A DNA stretch of 64,000 bases from Lithospermum erythrorhizon (Eukaryota; Streptophyta; Magnoliopsida; Boraginales; Boraginaceae), in contig JADFUC010001676.1 in NCBI GenBank assembly GCA_019722365.1, positions 1 through 64,000 on the forward strand. Direction: 5' to 3'. Below the pieces are notes generated by a model, which did no database searches, was not told the origin of the DNA, and saw only the letters and a program-made list of their open reading frames with translations. Below are positions 11,797 to 23,760 of the stretch, piece after piece (the first letter of the stretch is position 1; each line of letters opens with the position of its first letter). Position numbers and translations under genes: made by a program.

Positions 11797-12728
11797 ATGG
11801 CCAACTTTTGGTCCTTATCAACCCTCAAGACATTCACAATTCTTCTCCACCTCTCTCCCTCCTCCTTCCAGAGTCGTCTATAGTCTTGCTTAGCGATTTG
11901 ATCTCTTTAGCCCATCTTTATGACATTAGAATGTATATATGTACTCGAGTGCATCTAGCATTTGGTATATATACGCTCAAAATATGTGTTTAAGCGTCTT
12001 AGAGTATATATTTCTTTCAAGATAAATACTAGCATTTAAGTATATCTTCCGAATTGGCGCATTAGCGCATATATTGTGTTAGCAGGAGAGAGCAAATTCA
12101 ACAGCCCTCTCAACCCCAGATGATATCCATGACCTTCTTCGCAGCAGCGGTCTACCGGCGGGTTTGTTCCCAAAGAATGCAGTGAAGAATTTCAATCTTG
12201 ATGAAAATGGGCGCCTTAAAGTGAACTTGGAAACACCATGTGTGGCTCAATTTGAAACAAGGGTGTTCTTTTGATAGCATTGTTACTGCCAATTGAGCTA
12301 TAGTGGACTAATTGGCTTGGAGGGTTGTCCTCAAGAAAGGAAACTTTTTCTTTGGTTGCCAGTTAAAGATATCATAGTTTTTGATCCATCCTCTGGGGTT
12401 ATTTTGTTTGATATTGGTGTGGCTCATAAACAAATGTCCATGTCACAATTTGAAGATCCTCCTATTTGTAAACCTCAAGGTGACTAATTCATGTCACAAT
12501 TCATTAGTAATGTTACAATTCAAGTATGTCCAATTTTCTTCTAGGGAATATCGATTTTCCTTTCTTGGCTTGTAAATCTTGAAAAAATATTGAACTTTTA
12601 AGTTCTTTATTTATTTATTTATTTAAGTAATTTGGTTTGTTTTTTCTTTCCAATTTTCAGGTGTTTTGAAGATGAAGACTAATGAAGTTAGCATGAAAGA
12701 ATTTCCTCAGCCAAACTTCAAAATGTGA
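11797..12728 (+). pseudogene. Spliced DUF538 gene with two opposite frameshifts
   Basis: DUF538 proteins are small plant proteins of unsettled biochemical role, often secreted. Three exons are inferred. Exon 1 (11797-11871) starts at ATG and encodes a 25-residue signal-peptide-like segment, MANFWSLSTLKTFTILLHL plus a few residues. Exon 2 (12086-12479) follows the acceptor TTAGCAG and gives PDDIHDLLRSSGLPAGLFP, RLKVNLETPCVAQFETRVFF, then LSYSGLIGLEG, LFLWLPVKDI and SGVILFDIGVAHKQMSMSQF, the DUF538 order. Exon 3 (12661-12728) follows TTTTCAG and ends the protein with EFPQPNFKM and TGA. The exon 2 to exon 3 join is in frame with a GT donor at 12480. Lesions: an extra T near 12257 and a lost base near 12290 throw about a dozen codons (DSIVTAN) out of frame and then restore it, and the exon 1 donor reads AGTCGT rather than GT. 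It is therefore probably a recent pseudogene. Sequencing error remains possible. Confidence 0.75.
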
Positions 12729-13780
12729 TATTATTTCTTGTTTGAGTGGATGAAGATCATGAGAACATGTGAAATGAGATTTCTTTTGCTAATTCATTTT
12801 AGGCTCTGTTTGAAGTAATATATTGCTTACAATTTAATAAATTTTTCAAATTTCTCTTTATGTTGCCTACATTATTTCTGTTGATAAAACATGCATGAAG
12901 ATTGAAGCTAGAATTCAACAATGTGGCATACTCATATGAATTTTGAATTAAATGCATAGCTGGCATACATAGATATCTATCATTGTTCCATCCTAGCATT
13001 TATTTTCTAACTGATTTATTCTTTTCTCCATTTGCCGGTCTCACTTTAATTGGAACTTGTAATGACTACTTTCTGGTTTCTTAAAGAAAGTTTTATTTTT
13101 TATTTTTATTTTTAAAAAGCACTTCTGATAAGAATCGAGCAAGTCTTCTATAAATCATTTGGAAGAGCGCTCTGCTTAGTGGAGTAAATTCAGTGTTCAC
13201 CAGAAAGTTTTATTTTATTTCTTAATAAGAATCATGTGTCTATCAGGTTTGTGCTGACATCTTAAATATAGTAAGCCGATGACACCAGTTAGAACACTAA
13301 ATTCATTATTTCCAATTCAAATATAACGACTCCTATGGAAATTCTTTAAATAAAGTGAAGCTTGATTTGGTTGATGTTATAACTTATGTTTCATTTATTT
13401 TCGATATATATTTGGATTTCACATTTTATAGTAGTTATCTGGTATATTGTATACACCATCAATTCAATTTAATTATATTTATAAAAAAATTAAAAATATT
13501 TAACAACAATTCAAAATTGTTTTTAACAACCTCATGATATTCAGAATTCTGTAAATAGAAATAAACTTAAGGTGCACTTGCACAACGGCTTTCGCCAGTT
13601 TTACGGATGAAATGAAACTCCAATATCCCATCATGAATGCCTCTACACAACATCTCATCATATGGGTTTTGAGTAGAAGTCATGAATTCAATAACATTAG
13701 GAAATTGCAAACTTCTTTTCAATCTTAATTACATATATTTATATTTCCCAAAAAAATCCGTTTGTTAAACAATTACACTA
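12729..13780. other. Gene-free DNA downstream of the DUF538 gene
   Basis: AT-rich, with no recognised coding motif. It probably holds the 3' UTR of the DUF538 gene in its first few hundred bases, but no clear polyadenylation signal could be chosen. Confidence 0.4.
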
Positions 13781-13784
13781 CTTG

Positions 13785-13861
13785 AAAACATAACAACAAG
13801 TACTAATAACAACGGGTACTTTATGAACTTTTATAAAAACATAACAACAAGTACTAATAAC
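13785..13861. repeat. 26-bp direct repeat, two exact copies
   Basis: A 26-base string beginning AAAACATAACAACAAG is present at 13785-13810 and again at 13836-13861, with 25 bases between the copies. No mismatch was seen. It may be a local slippage product or a footprint. Confidence 0.85.
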
Positions 13862-13899
13862 TAAAATAAATTTATTTCCAAAGTTCGCATATAAAAAGC

Positions 13900-14545
13900 A
13901 GTAGTTTATGAACACGGAAGAAATTCGACGAGTTCAGTTAGGTTGGTTTTGAGCTAAAGAATTAAGAGCCGAATCTATTTCATCGGTTCTCTCGAATGTA
14001 GAACCTAAATGCAGTTCCCCGGTTTAGATCGGTTCAATCCTATTGGTTTCCATCGGTTCGGTTAGATTTAGGTTAATTCGTTACAGAACATTTTTGAGAA
14101 TATCGTCTTAATACTCAAAATTAAATCCTTAAACTAGATTTAACCCTTGTAATTTCAATGAACTCGCTTTTAAGATTAATTATCTGATCTACATCGCATT
14201 AAATACATAATACCATTATTTTTCACATTATCTTTGTATTCTCTATATTATTAGTTTAGAAAGATTTATATATATTTTATTTAGATTATCTAGATAATGA
14301 ACAAACTTAAATACAAATTTCGCTTCTTAAAATGTACACATGCAAAATACACGAAGATCTTGAAAAGGATAATAAATAAAATTGAAAATACAAAATTTAG
14401 AAATGAGTTCGGTTCGATTATTTCAAAGGCTAAACCTAAATTGATTCGGTTCTACGTAGCGGAACCTAAATCGATTCCGGTTCAATCGGTTCAATTTATG
14501 TTATTTTAGGTTGATTCCGTCGGTTTTGTATTTTGTTGTGACCCT
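13900..14545. repeat. Dispersed GGTTCGGTT-rich repeat, copy 1
   Basis: The region carries many GGTTCGGTT, CGGTTCAAT and GAACCTAAAT variants at both ends. The middle segment (about 14295-14375: ATAATGAACAAACTTAAATA, then an AAAATGTAC segment, then CTTGAAAAGGATAATA) aligns by eye with copy 2 at 23555-23640. It behaves like a non-autonomous dispersed repeat with CGGTT-rich ends. No transposase and no clear target-site duplication were seen. Confidence 0.65.
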
Positions 14546-15123
14546 ACCTCCGAATTGTCCTAAATAGGGCGCATGAAATCAGAATTATTGCCTGGCATAA
14601 TAATTATTCAAGTCAGTAAAATCGATGAGAATCCGTCTGATCTACTCAAGAGCAGCTAATGCACATAGTTATGTAGAGGAAAAATAATATGATGTAGAAG
14701 ATAGATTGTAAGAAATAAATAAAACTATACAGAGCCGAACACTAAAAAACAGATAACTGACGTATGATCATCCAAAATATATCAATCAAGATTTGTAGCG
14801 AAGCCATTTGATAAGCATAAAAAATTATAATATTGCATGAACTGATCAAATATATGAGCAGTCTAATTCAATATTCATTTATACAATACAATGATTCTTG
14901 TAATAATATGATACATTAAACGTGTACACAAGTTTTTCGTAAAACTAATATAAAAATAACTATTAATAATTTATTATTTTAATATCCCATAATATTTTCT
15001 GAATCCATGCTTCTCGATACTATGTATCTTATGGATTTTCCCAATACCATTACTTCTATTACTCAATATATATGCTTCTAGATTGATTAAGATTTCTTAA
15101 TTGATAAAAAAATATTGTATAGG
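14546..15123. other. AT-rich intergenic DNA
   Basis: No feature recognised. The part nearest 15124 would contain the 3' UTR of the minus-strand DUF538 gene. Confidence 0.4.
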
Positions 15124-15687
15124 TTAAACCTCTTTCATCTCCACCACCACGTCCACCTCCTTAGCCACCGTCGCCGCAGGCACCGACGGTGGCACAGAAG
15201 GTGCATTCAGTCCATTGGCATGAGCATCCTTGTTCACTTCCACTTCCTCCTTTTTCGTTACATCAACATGGAAAGCAGAAATAGGGAAACTCCTAAAAAG
15301 CCCTGCTGGTGTCTTGAAAGTGATTTTCTCTGAAGCTGGGTCACTAATGTAAATCTCACTAAGTGATACCCACATCAAAAGCTCCTTTACCTTCACACCA
15401 GTGAGTTTCTTGATCTTGTGTTTTTCAACATAAGCAGTGATTTCAGGGGCATATTGACAAAGTTTGCCAATCTTCTCAAACTTGTGCTCTTTTTTCTGCT
15501 TTTGTTTGAGCCAAACAAAGCCTGTTGATTCTATGTATCCACACTCTTCAATGTCTTCCAAAGGGAGTAGGCCATTTGGTAAGCTCATTTCTGTGAGTAA
15601 GAACTTTGATTTCTCTTGGCATATTTCATCCCCTGTGTAGAACTCTGTTGCTTTTGCTCTCATTTCTTCAGTCACTAAAGAAGACAT
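15124..15687 (-). CDS. DUF538 family protein, SVB-like
   Basis: An intact, single-exon 187-residue protein. It begins MSSLVTEEMRAKATEFY and continues TGDEICQEKSKFLLTEMSLP, NGLLPLEDIEECGYI, GFVWLKQKQKKEHKFEKIG, KIKKLTGVKVKELLMWVSL and ITFKTPAGLFRSFPISAF. This is the full DUF538 core (residues about 10-145). It is followed by an acidic, low-complexity tail rich in V, E, A and P (about 146-187). The closest remembered relatives are the Arabidopsis SVB type (trichome branching and growth, At1g56580) and At1g09310, which share the GDEIC and KIKKLTGVK blocks, the length and the charged tail. There is no signal peptide, unlike the DUF538 gene 2.4 kb away. The ATG sits directly after a leader with a TATA element about 100 bp upstream. 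The biochemical activity is not established; lipid-binding or pectin-related roles have been suggested for the family. Confidence 0.93.
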   Translation of the reverse strand: MSSLVTEEMRAKATEFYTGDEICQEKSKFLLTEMSLPNGLLPLEDIEECGYIESTGFVWLKQKQKKEHKFEKIGKLCQYAPEITAYVEKHKIKKLTGVKVKELLMWVSLSEIYISDPASEKITFKTPAGLFRSFPISAFHVDVTKKEEVEVNKDAHANGLNAPSVPPSVPAATVAKEVDVVVEMKEV

Positions 15688-15788
15688 TTTTCTTTCTTGG
15701 ACAATTGGCTCTTTTTGAACAAAGTATTTTGAGTAAATGTGAGTTTGGTTTATAATTGGTGGGAATATAATGGTCAGTGACCACCTTG

Positions 15789-15796
15789 TTATATAG
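15789..15796 (-). promoter_or_regulatory. Candidate TATA box of the SVB-like gene
   Basis: On the minus strand the sequence reads CTATATAA about 102 bp before the ATG at 15687. The leader between them is AT-rich and has no upstream ATG that I noticed in the last 60 bp. It is called from position and sequence only. Confidence 0.5.
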
Positions 15797-16109
15797 TGAG
15801 TACCTTATTAATTGGCCCTATGATTTCAGCCAAATTGCTGAAATACCAATATCCTTGTAGATTATTGGTCCAAATTTGGGGGATATGTGTTGGAACCGTC
15901 AAATTATTATGTATTGGTGATTCGGTGTATTAGTATTGGTATGGTTTTATGTTATCATATTGAATATGATAAATCATACGTGATGATTGATATAGTCATC
16001 GACTCTTTATTGTCAATCGATTTTTTAAGGTTGACCCAATTATTCTTTTCCCATACATTTCTTAGAATTAAAATATTAAAGTAAAATTATTCATTCATCT
16101 TAATTAATA

Positions 16110-16371
16110 CTCCCTCGAGTTTATTTACTTGTCATTCTAACATGAAAAATTGGATATTTTTAGTTGTCGTTCTAGCATAGAAAATTATTCTACCACATTT
16201 TCAATGTTAGTTTTTTTACTACGTTTTCTTGTTAAATTATCAACTAATCAATTATATAATTTGATTAATTGTCGTTACATATTTTGATATGCTTTTTGAT
16301 TAATTTTCATTATTCTTAATTTATGTGTATGACTGATACAAGGGCCATGAAGTAAATAAAGCAGGAGGAAG
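16110..16371. mobile_element. Stowaway-type MITE, about 262 bp
   Basis: It starts CTCCCTCGAGTTTATTTACT and ends with the near inverted complement AGTAAATAAAGCAGGAGGAAG. A TA dinucleotide lies on both sides (16108-16109 and 16372-16373), the Tc1/mariner-type target duplication expected of Stowaway elements. The interior is AT-rich and non-coding. It lies about 400 bp upstream of the SVB-like gene start. Confidence 0.85.
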
Positions 16372-16872
16372 TAGTTAAATAATCAAAATTTATTACGAGA
16401 CCAGGTACATCTATCACTTTCTTGCAATACCAAATTGAAGTGATCTGTATTTTGGCCCTCACATTTCCAAATTTATGGGATCCGTCCATCTAATCCAGAC
16501 CAAGAAGTTTATAGATGGCAGTTGAGACAAGGGAAATGAAATACGGAGTATTAAATAGGGAAATGATTGGGTGCAACAACAATACCATCGGGTCATTTAC
16601 TTAATGATGTCATGGAGCTGGAAACCTTAAACAATTACACAATTATTACTGTAAATCGTGTTTAGTAGTACAGTGATATCGTCCAGAAACACATGACAAA
16701 TGAGTTTAGATTTCAAATCTTATGCTTTTTGATTAGCGATTTATGTATTCGTTATTTGTAATACTTTCGATATATATATATTCGTAATTATATCATCTAA
16801 ATAAATACGTTTCATCGCTATTTATAAAAAATAAAAAAAAATTACTCACGTATTCTTGTAAAAGTTCATGCA

Positions 16873-16923
16873 TATTGGGTATTAAGTGTGAGATCGTTCA
16901 TACGTATTGGGTATTAAGTGTGA
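16873..16923. repeat. 19-bp direct repeat, two copies
   Basis: The string TATTGGGTATTAAGTGTGA occurs at 16873-16891 and 16905-16923. The second copy is followed by a short GC-richer open stretch (to about 17152) that I do not recognise. Confidence 0.85.
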
Positions 16924-17207
16924 TAGTCGCATGACCGCGGAGTTGATGTCTTGTGATGTCGGCGAGGAGAGTGTCGTGGAATTTTATTTGAAAGTAAAGA
17001 AAAAATTAGGCAAGGCGGAGAGGGGAGATAGGGAGGAGGTTGGGACTTGTGCTGGTCGGCCTCGGGAGAACTGGGCGATCGTTTTTCGGAGAAGGTCGGG
17101 AGGCAGGGTCCAGACAGTCTTTTGGCCAGTTCGGGATAATAACCTAATTTAAGGCGATTTGGGACTTTACATTCTTGTGAATAAGCCTCGCTTTAGTTAT
17201 ATCTCTT

Positions 17208-17210
<3 letters not shown>

Positions 17211-17253
<43 letters not shown>
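17211..17253. repeat. (AT)n microsatellite
   Basis: About 21 AT units, followed by a short imperfect continuation to about 17275. Confidence 0.95.
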
Positions 17254-17254
<1 letters not shown>

Positions 17255-17275
17255 TCCATATATATATCTATATAG

Positions 17276-19900
17276 AGGGGATTAAATTATTAATGCAAAC
17301 ATCAGTGAGTGAAAGCATGGTGGTTGGAAATGTATGAGTTAGAATAAGGAGGTTGTGCTGAGTGATACTTAGGAGTATGAGTTTATTATAGTGCTTGGTG
17401 AGAGGTTGTGAAAAGAAGTGGTAGGAGATTCCAGGAGAAGCATGCTCATAGAGACTTAATAAAGTTTCGTGTGAAAAAGCTGCCAGTTGAAGAAAGGGCG
17501 TTGAGTATAGGTTGCTGAATCTTTTGTAAGCAATCTTCGTGATATTATTAATTGGATGCAAGTATTATGTTGGATATGCGCTTTTCGGCGTTAGAGGAAA
17601 ATGGGGATAAAATCCTTATATTTATTTATTTTTACATATTATTTTTCTTTATTTGTAAATATATGAATTAGTGGTATATCGTCCCAACTGCTTTTGTTGT
17701 TGCATCACCGGATGAGATTTGAGTTATTGTGAAATGTAAGTTGTCGATAATGATATAGGATTCTAACGAAATTATGAGCTTGTGCTTGGTCTGTAGCTGC
17801 TTATGAAGTCGAATAACTTTATATTAAAATTGGAAAGATTTTTTTTATGGCGCCAATCTGAGGTTCGTTCGAATTTTAATTGTTTGATTATATTTGTTGC
17901 CATTATCAAGAGTTTTCTATAATTTTATATTTTAAAGATTATTCTAACAAAATAATTTTGTACACACTTCAAGTATATATGTAAGTTATTATACTCATAA
18001 TGCAAAAGGAGTGTCAATTTTTTATAGTTATAAGCTCTTAAATTTTGGCAATGTTGTTTGTGTTGTATAATATTTTGCAAAATATATCAATTAGAAGATT
18101 TGGGAAATGTATTTTTTATTAATATAGTTTTCAGCAATTATTATATAATATAAATAAAAATATTTACGGTCGAAGTCGAGAAATATAACAAAAGTTAAAA
18201 GTGGAATGATATATGATAATAAAGGAGTATTTTTTTGAAGTCCACAGTGCATGTTTTTAATGTGAAAAAACATATACGTGAAGATACAAATTATGGATTT
18301 CAAATCAATGTACCACGATATGGATTCACAAATTGTTCTTATATTTTAGGTTTTAGAGCATAATTTATTGCCGGCTCAAATAGTCAAATGTTTGTATGCA
18401 TTATTAAAACTCAAAAAATAAACAGAATAATTAATCAACATCATAGCTAGAGTTAAAAGTGTTAATTAATCAATAAATGAAGCGGGCGATGGTTGGTTGT
18501 CCAACTGTAACTATCTATCTAATGCAGGTAATAGGTCTAGATGAGGAAGCTTGATCGAGATTTGCAAACCAAAGTAAAAACCCTATAAATTGATAACATA
18601 TCTAAATAAATTTGTTCTATCCCGACTTAGATCAATTACAAAAATCAATAAAATAATAAGATAGTAATTTTTTAAAAATTGAAACATAATTATTACAACT
18701 TAATGAAAATATGACTAAAAAGAATGAAGAATAATATAAATATTGTATTGAATTAAACATGAAATATAGGCAGAGGCTTAATTATATACTTATAGTTATT
18801 GTAGCCCATGCTTGTCATTATTAAGTACTTAAATTCGCCGAGGGCCATTAATTAATGATGATTTCATCTTTTTTATCAATTAACTCAAAAATATTTATAA
18901 GATATTAATTGATTTTACTATTTTTTTAAATAGAGAAACTTATTAACCAATAATAGTAAGAATAGTAAGAGACAAAACAATAATAACTAAGAAATTTTTT
19001 AAAGCTCAATGCAAAAAGTTGTATTGATAAAGTCAATGAACAATTATAATGAGACAAGAAAAATTTAGATTTATATGATCGGTATATTGATCTGAAATGA
19101 GTATTAACTTCTCCGAATTAAAATATGTTTTTAAATTTTGAATATTAGTACTCAAACTTTGCAAGTGAATTTTGACAATTCGTTTCTTCTTTGAATGAGA
19201 TAAATAAGTTTCATTTTTTAGTTTTTGAAATACTCCATATTCTTTTTAGGTGTATTACTATAATCTTTGTAAGTCTATAAATATAACCATAGAAAGTATT
19301 TTATGAAATGAAATAAAAATAAAATCTCAAAACAATCATTAAAATAATTGTAAGCTTGTATTAAGAGAGAAAAATATTAATCGATAATATTTTCTTGTGA
19401 GGGCTGTAAAGTTTTTTCATCACATACGAAAAACTTAATCTGCGGGAAAAGTATAAGATAGAATAGGATTCTGTGTTTAATCACCCCCTATCATTTATAC
19501 TTTTTCTTAGTTACAAAATTCAAAACTGGTCTTAAGAAGAGCAGTGTTAAGAAATCATTCGACTTTCCAGGCTTTAGTAAGATGTTCATGCTATACAGAT
19601 ATAGAATGCAAAAAAACCAGCACATAGTTGATTTACTGAAAAGTGACAACCATTATAAATTAACCAAATAATTCGAAACATTGATTCTCTGATGAAGCAG
19701 AAGATCAAAATATCTTAGAAAATAGTAGAAGTTAAACCATTCCACTATCAGCAACAACTGAACAGAACAGAGATAACATAGAAAGAGCAACAGGGTCTAG
19801 TTCTACATCTACAAAGAAGATAACAAGCATCACAAATTCTTCAATCCAAGTACATTTTGTCTAACACATGCAGATAGCAGGCAGCATGATGTAGCTAAAA
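17276..19900. other. AT-rich gene-free DNA
   Basis: I see no protein motif, RNA gene or paired repeat. Open frames here (for example 17268-17561 and 18091-18303, minus) are low in complexity and have no family signature. Confidence 0.5.
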
Positions 19901-19909
19901 GTAGAACTC

Positions 19910-20115
19910 TTGTTTATGTTTTATTAGAACACTTGTTTATTGAATGTCGAAGATATATGCGAATTTGGAAGTTACTTCATTCTTTTTGTGATAGGAAGCT
20001 TTCCGGAGAAATCCGCCACTAAATGAAGAATTGACTGGTACAAGTGATAGATAAAGGCCAAGGCAGTAAGCTCAGCAGAGATTACGACAAAATTAGATGC
20101 GTAGAAGGAGAAGAG
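19910..20115 (+). pseudogene. LINE zf-RVT tail fragment
   Basis: The plus strand reads LEHLFIECRRYMRIWKLLHS (about 19925-19985). This is the second half of the zf-RVT zinc-binding module at the end of plant LINE ORF2, with histidine and cysteine spaced as in HLFxEC and a tryptophan at the usual place. The following 100 bp can be read, with stops, as the usual region before a WxERN motif. It is short and heavily mutated. Confidence 0.55.
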
Positions 20116-20139
20116 GTAGAAGTTTGAATAAAGAATTTG

Positions 20140-22330
20140 AAACCGTCATGGCAAGGTAAGGACCAAGACAAAAAAGCTAACACAAGGCTGACTGCGGAAA
20201 TTCCGATTGAGGTAGAGAACATAATTAATGATGGCTGATACTAGCAAGATGAGGGGATAAAGGCGAAGGGTTTTCACGGTTGAGTTTTCACCTTCCTTTT
20301 CTGCACTAACCGAGTGGTAAGGCCTTGACTTTGCCAGCAATGTTTTGTTATGACAGCTCACAACATCAGAGAAGAAATTGCCATACATACCTTGAGTCCA
20401 AGGGAGACTCTTGGTCTCTGGAACATTCATTTAGTCTCATTTTCTGACAATGTGCTGTAGAAAAAAAAATCTCTTCGAAATCAGTGACGTGAAGCAGAAC
20501 GCTGGGAAAAGTATAAGGCACGCCGGCATGAGGAGCTTCGTTGGAAGTTAGCCCCACTCTGAAGTAACCTGAAGGACATGATGTGCATCATTCATTGTAA
20601 TTGTAACAAGGCTAGGTGGAACATGTGAAAATAATAGTAGCTAAGAAGTTCAAACATCACTACAGCAAATTATCTATGGAACACCTATTAAGAATAAAGT
20701 CCTGGATGCTTTCTAGCTATTGAAATATGATAATTACAGAGTAAGCCTTCATGGTTTCACAACAACAACGATTGTCTCATCTTCTTCCAGATGTTAGTGT
20801 TAGGAAAACAAGCTCCCAACTTATTAAGTTGTGAGGCATAATAGTGGGAGGACCGGAGATGTGGAGGATCGGATATATAACTGTTTCCAAAGTGACATGG
20901 GGAAAAAACTAAAATTATCATACTAAATCTCAACAGAGAACAGGTCCAAAATACATTTACTGGACCGTAGGAAACAACAATAGTTCTGGGATATTGTTAA
21001 CAAGTACCTACAACAATCCTATAATTCGATGTAAGGCTGTGGCTTTTCTTTTATCAAAAGTAGACAAAATGCAGGTAGAAGATGATTGTTTTTCATCATT
21101 TGTTGAATGATGTGGAAGGCCTCTTCTGGATCTCAGTTGTAGAAGAAGATAAATAAATTCTGGAGCCTTCAGAATTTGTCCATGTTGGCAGTTCATTCAA
21201 ATGATAACCTGAAGCACATGATATGCAAAATATAACATACATAGCAACAGTGGGCACGGATATAAAAGAAAATTTAAAATTAGTAATGGAAAAAATCATA
21301 TTATCAAGTGAATCTTAAAAGGCATAGCAGCAGAAATTCACTTATGCTTCCATCCACCGATCAATAATTGGTGTTGGGATCAATGAGCAACTGCGATTTA
21401 TCAGACTCACATGCTAATAAAAACAATGAAAAACTCAGAAAAGAACAGTCTCAAGAGGACAGTAAGAAAGAGAGATTGAAAGTTCTCATCTCAACCTCTT
21501 TTTCAATGTGATTATTGTATTCAGCTTTTGTTTAGCAATGTAATCTACCATTGTGAAACAGCACGTTAGCGGAGCTGAAGCGCGTAGTTTGGCGGAAAAA
21601 ACTTTAATCAATAGCTAAACGGTAAGTTGGTAGTTGGCAAGTGTGTGACTATGATACTTTTATCACACATAAGGCTATTGTCATTTATTTGGATGTCAAA
21701 AAGGCGAATAGGACAAACAAAATTCAGCCAGTAACAAATTAAAATCAACGAGGTTCGTTCTACTCTTCATGACCTTTAACGCCATTTTAACATTTTTTTC
21801 CGCCTCGACACGTAAAGTTTGTTGAATGTATCAAAAATATGTATTAATGGACCCCTACCAGTTAGCATTATGTGAAATATAAACACCTCCAAAGACTCAC
21901 ATATAAATGAACAATTTGGCATGTGACATCAGCAACTTCAGATGCACCTACTGGGCGCAAAAAGTATCAGACAGAACTGGAACGAATACCCTGGTATATC
22001 AATCTCACATCCGTCTATGAATATACATGTATAAAAGACTTACTACAAACTAACCTGCATTCTTTAGTACAATTTGATTAATCATTAGCACTACGACTTT
22101 GATTATGCTAACACAAATCGCATACAGGACATATGATAAACACCCGAAGGCCATCTTATCCACTAGTTTAAAATTCATTTCAGACATGACGGTGAAACCG
22201 TAAAACACAAACCACACCCACCCACTATAAGATAACATAAAAACATACAGAGAAGACAGTTACAACCAGTTTCCGAGGTTCTAATTGATGGCTTTCAAAA
22301 CAAACCAATATCCCTGCACGAAACATCTTT
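20140..22330 (-). other. Unresolved region with exon-like open stretches
   Basis: On the minus strand several open stretches end in plausible donors (after 22062, at about 20400) or begin after acceptor-like CTTCAG (21215, 20578). Two of them are hydrophobic: about 22238-22062 (reading YVLYAICVSIIKVVVLMI) and 20430-20146 (reading LRLYPLILLVSAIINYV). A further stretch at about 21110 in another frame reads PEEAFHIIQQMM. I could not join them into one recognised protein. They may be the remains of a gene, or chance. AACCTGAAGNACATGATNTGCA-like sequence recurs at 20567 and 21205. Confidence 0.25.
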
Positions 22331-22336
22331 TAATAC

Positions 22337-22470
22337 TACTCCCTCCATCCCAAAAAGATTGTCCAGCTTGATTTCCAATAGTCAAAATTAAGAAACTTTA
22401 AACTTAAATTCCAATTGAATGACACCCCTTCTTTAGAAACAATTATAATTCCCAAATATTTGGTTATTAT
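22337..22470. mobile_element. Terminus of a MITE-like repeat (CTCCCTCCATCCC type)
   Basis: It begins CTCCCTCCATCCCAAAAAGA and continues TTGTCCAGCTTGATTT, then a TAGTCAAAA block. A sibling with the same order lies at about 46893. The matching inverted end was not found in the next 300 bp, so this is a one-ended fragment or a repeat without clear TIRs. Confidence 0.55.
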
Positions 22471-22639
22471 TAAGAATATAAAATCGTGAATTGAGCAAAG
22501 AGTGTAAATTAAATTGATAAAGAACCTGATTTGGAAGCTACGAAGGTAGAGTTGGTTAGTTTGAAACCCAAGCAGAAAAACGAGATCTTGCCATTTCACA
22601 ACCTGGGGTTCTTTCGGTAGATGAATTTGGAATGTGATT

Positions 22640-23385
22640 TAGGATCTTGGTTCCACAAAAGTATTGCTAGAGAATTGAGCCCGATGATTTGATTTTACAA
22701 CTTTCACTTCTCCACCAATTTGAATCATTCTTACGATGGTAATTAGCGATAAAGTGAGTTTTGAACCCTTTGAATGACAGACTTCCCTCACGAGGCTATT
22801 AGATTAACATCTAGAGTTAAGGTTTAAGTTCACCCATTTAGATTGTACTTATATTCATTTAGGTTAATGATGTTAAATGACAAACACTACTTATATTTAC
22901 TTTTTTATTAGGTTAAAAATTATCTATTTCTTTTCATTTAGCTAAGAAGCATTTACTTATTAAACCAAAATACTGATATCTTTCTTAACCATCAATTTTT
23001 ATCTTCTCCTATTTGTTGTCAATTTTCACTGTAGAAATTCTAGTATGGATTCTCATTTTGACTTTTATATGAGTGATAAATTGGATGGAATATTTGTGAT
23101 GTGAAACTAACTCAAATATTCATTGGCAAAATTAAAAAATTTCAGATGTGGGGAAAGAGCAAGGTAAGTATGTAATCGAGCTACCGAGCTTTCTCGTTGA
23201 ACGAAGACCGCCTAGAACATCGGAGTTCACTTTTATTCAAAGCCAGGGAGCAGTACACTAGGTTAGACTCATTTCATCCAACTTCTCCCATTATCTGATA
23301 TATCTAAATGTTTAAGACCCAATTTGTAGCGATGGGAAAAAGCGAAGCGGCGAAATGCAATTGACATTAATAGTATCCAGGTAGG
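22640..23385. other. Gene-free DNA, no assigned feature
   Basis: AT-rich in the first part, with a short GC-richer stretch near 23150-23250. No coding motif was seen. Confidence 0.4.
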
Positions 23386-23389
23386 CGCG

Positions 23390-23760
23390 ATGCATGAGAA
23401 GATCAGGTTGGTTTGGTTTGAGGCAAAAATTAGAGGCCCCGAGCACTGTTCTCGGTTTCTCAAAGAGCCCAGAACCTCATCCCGGTTTGGTTTCGTCACA
23501 GTTAGGTTTCGGTTTTAGGCCGATTAAATATAAATTTATATTACATTATATCGATAATGAGCAAGTTAAATATAAATTTCATTTCATTCACAAAATGTCT
23601 GCTTGTCTACCGAATCTTCTGAGAGTCTTGAAGAGGATAATACTTCGGCTATTTTACGGATTGTCAAGTGAACTATTACTTCCTTTTGATGTGTTAGTTG
23701 AGGACTTGAGCTCTTGGTATTATCTGTGCTTGTGAACAATAAATTTGAGGGTGAAATAAC
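23390..23760. repeat. Dispersed GGTTCGGTT-rich repeat, copy 2
   Basis: It starts with CAGGTTGGTTTGGTTTGAGG and carries CCGGTTTGG and TTTCGGTTTTAGG variants. It then shares with copy 1 (13900-14545) the segment GATAATGAGCAAGTTAAATA, an AAAATGT block and CTTGAAGAGGATAATA. Similarity is clear by eye but imperfect. Confidence 0.65.

Noticed and set aside
20146..20430. Minus-strand hydrophobic frame with LRLYPLILLVS, considered as a GCR1-like seven-transmembrane fragment
   Set aside because: Only a few residues fit and neighbouring conserved segments are absent; a plus-strand LINE tail occupies the adjacent sequence.
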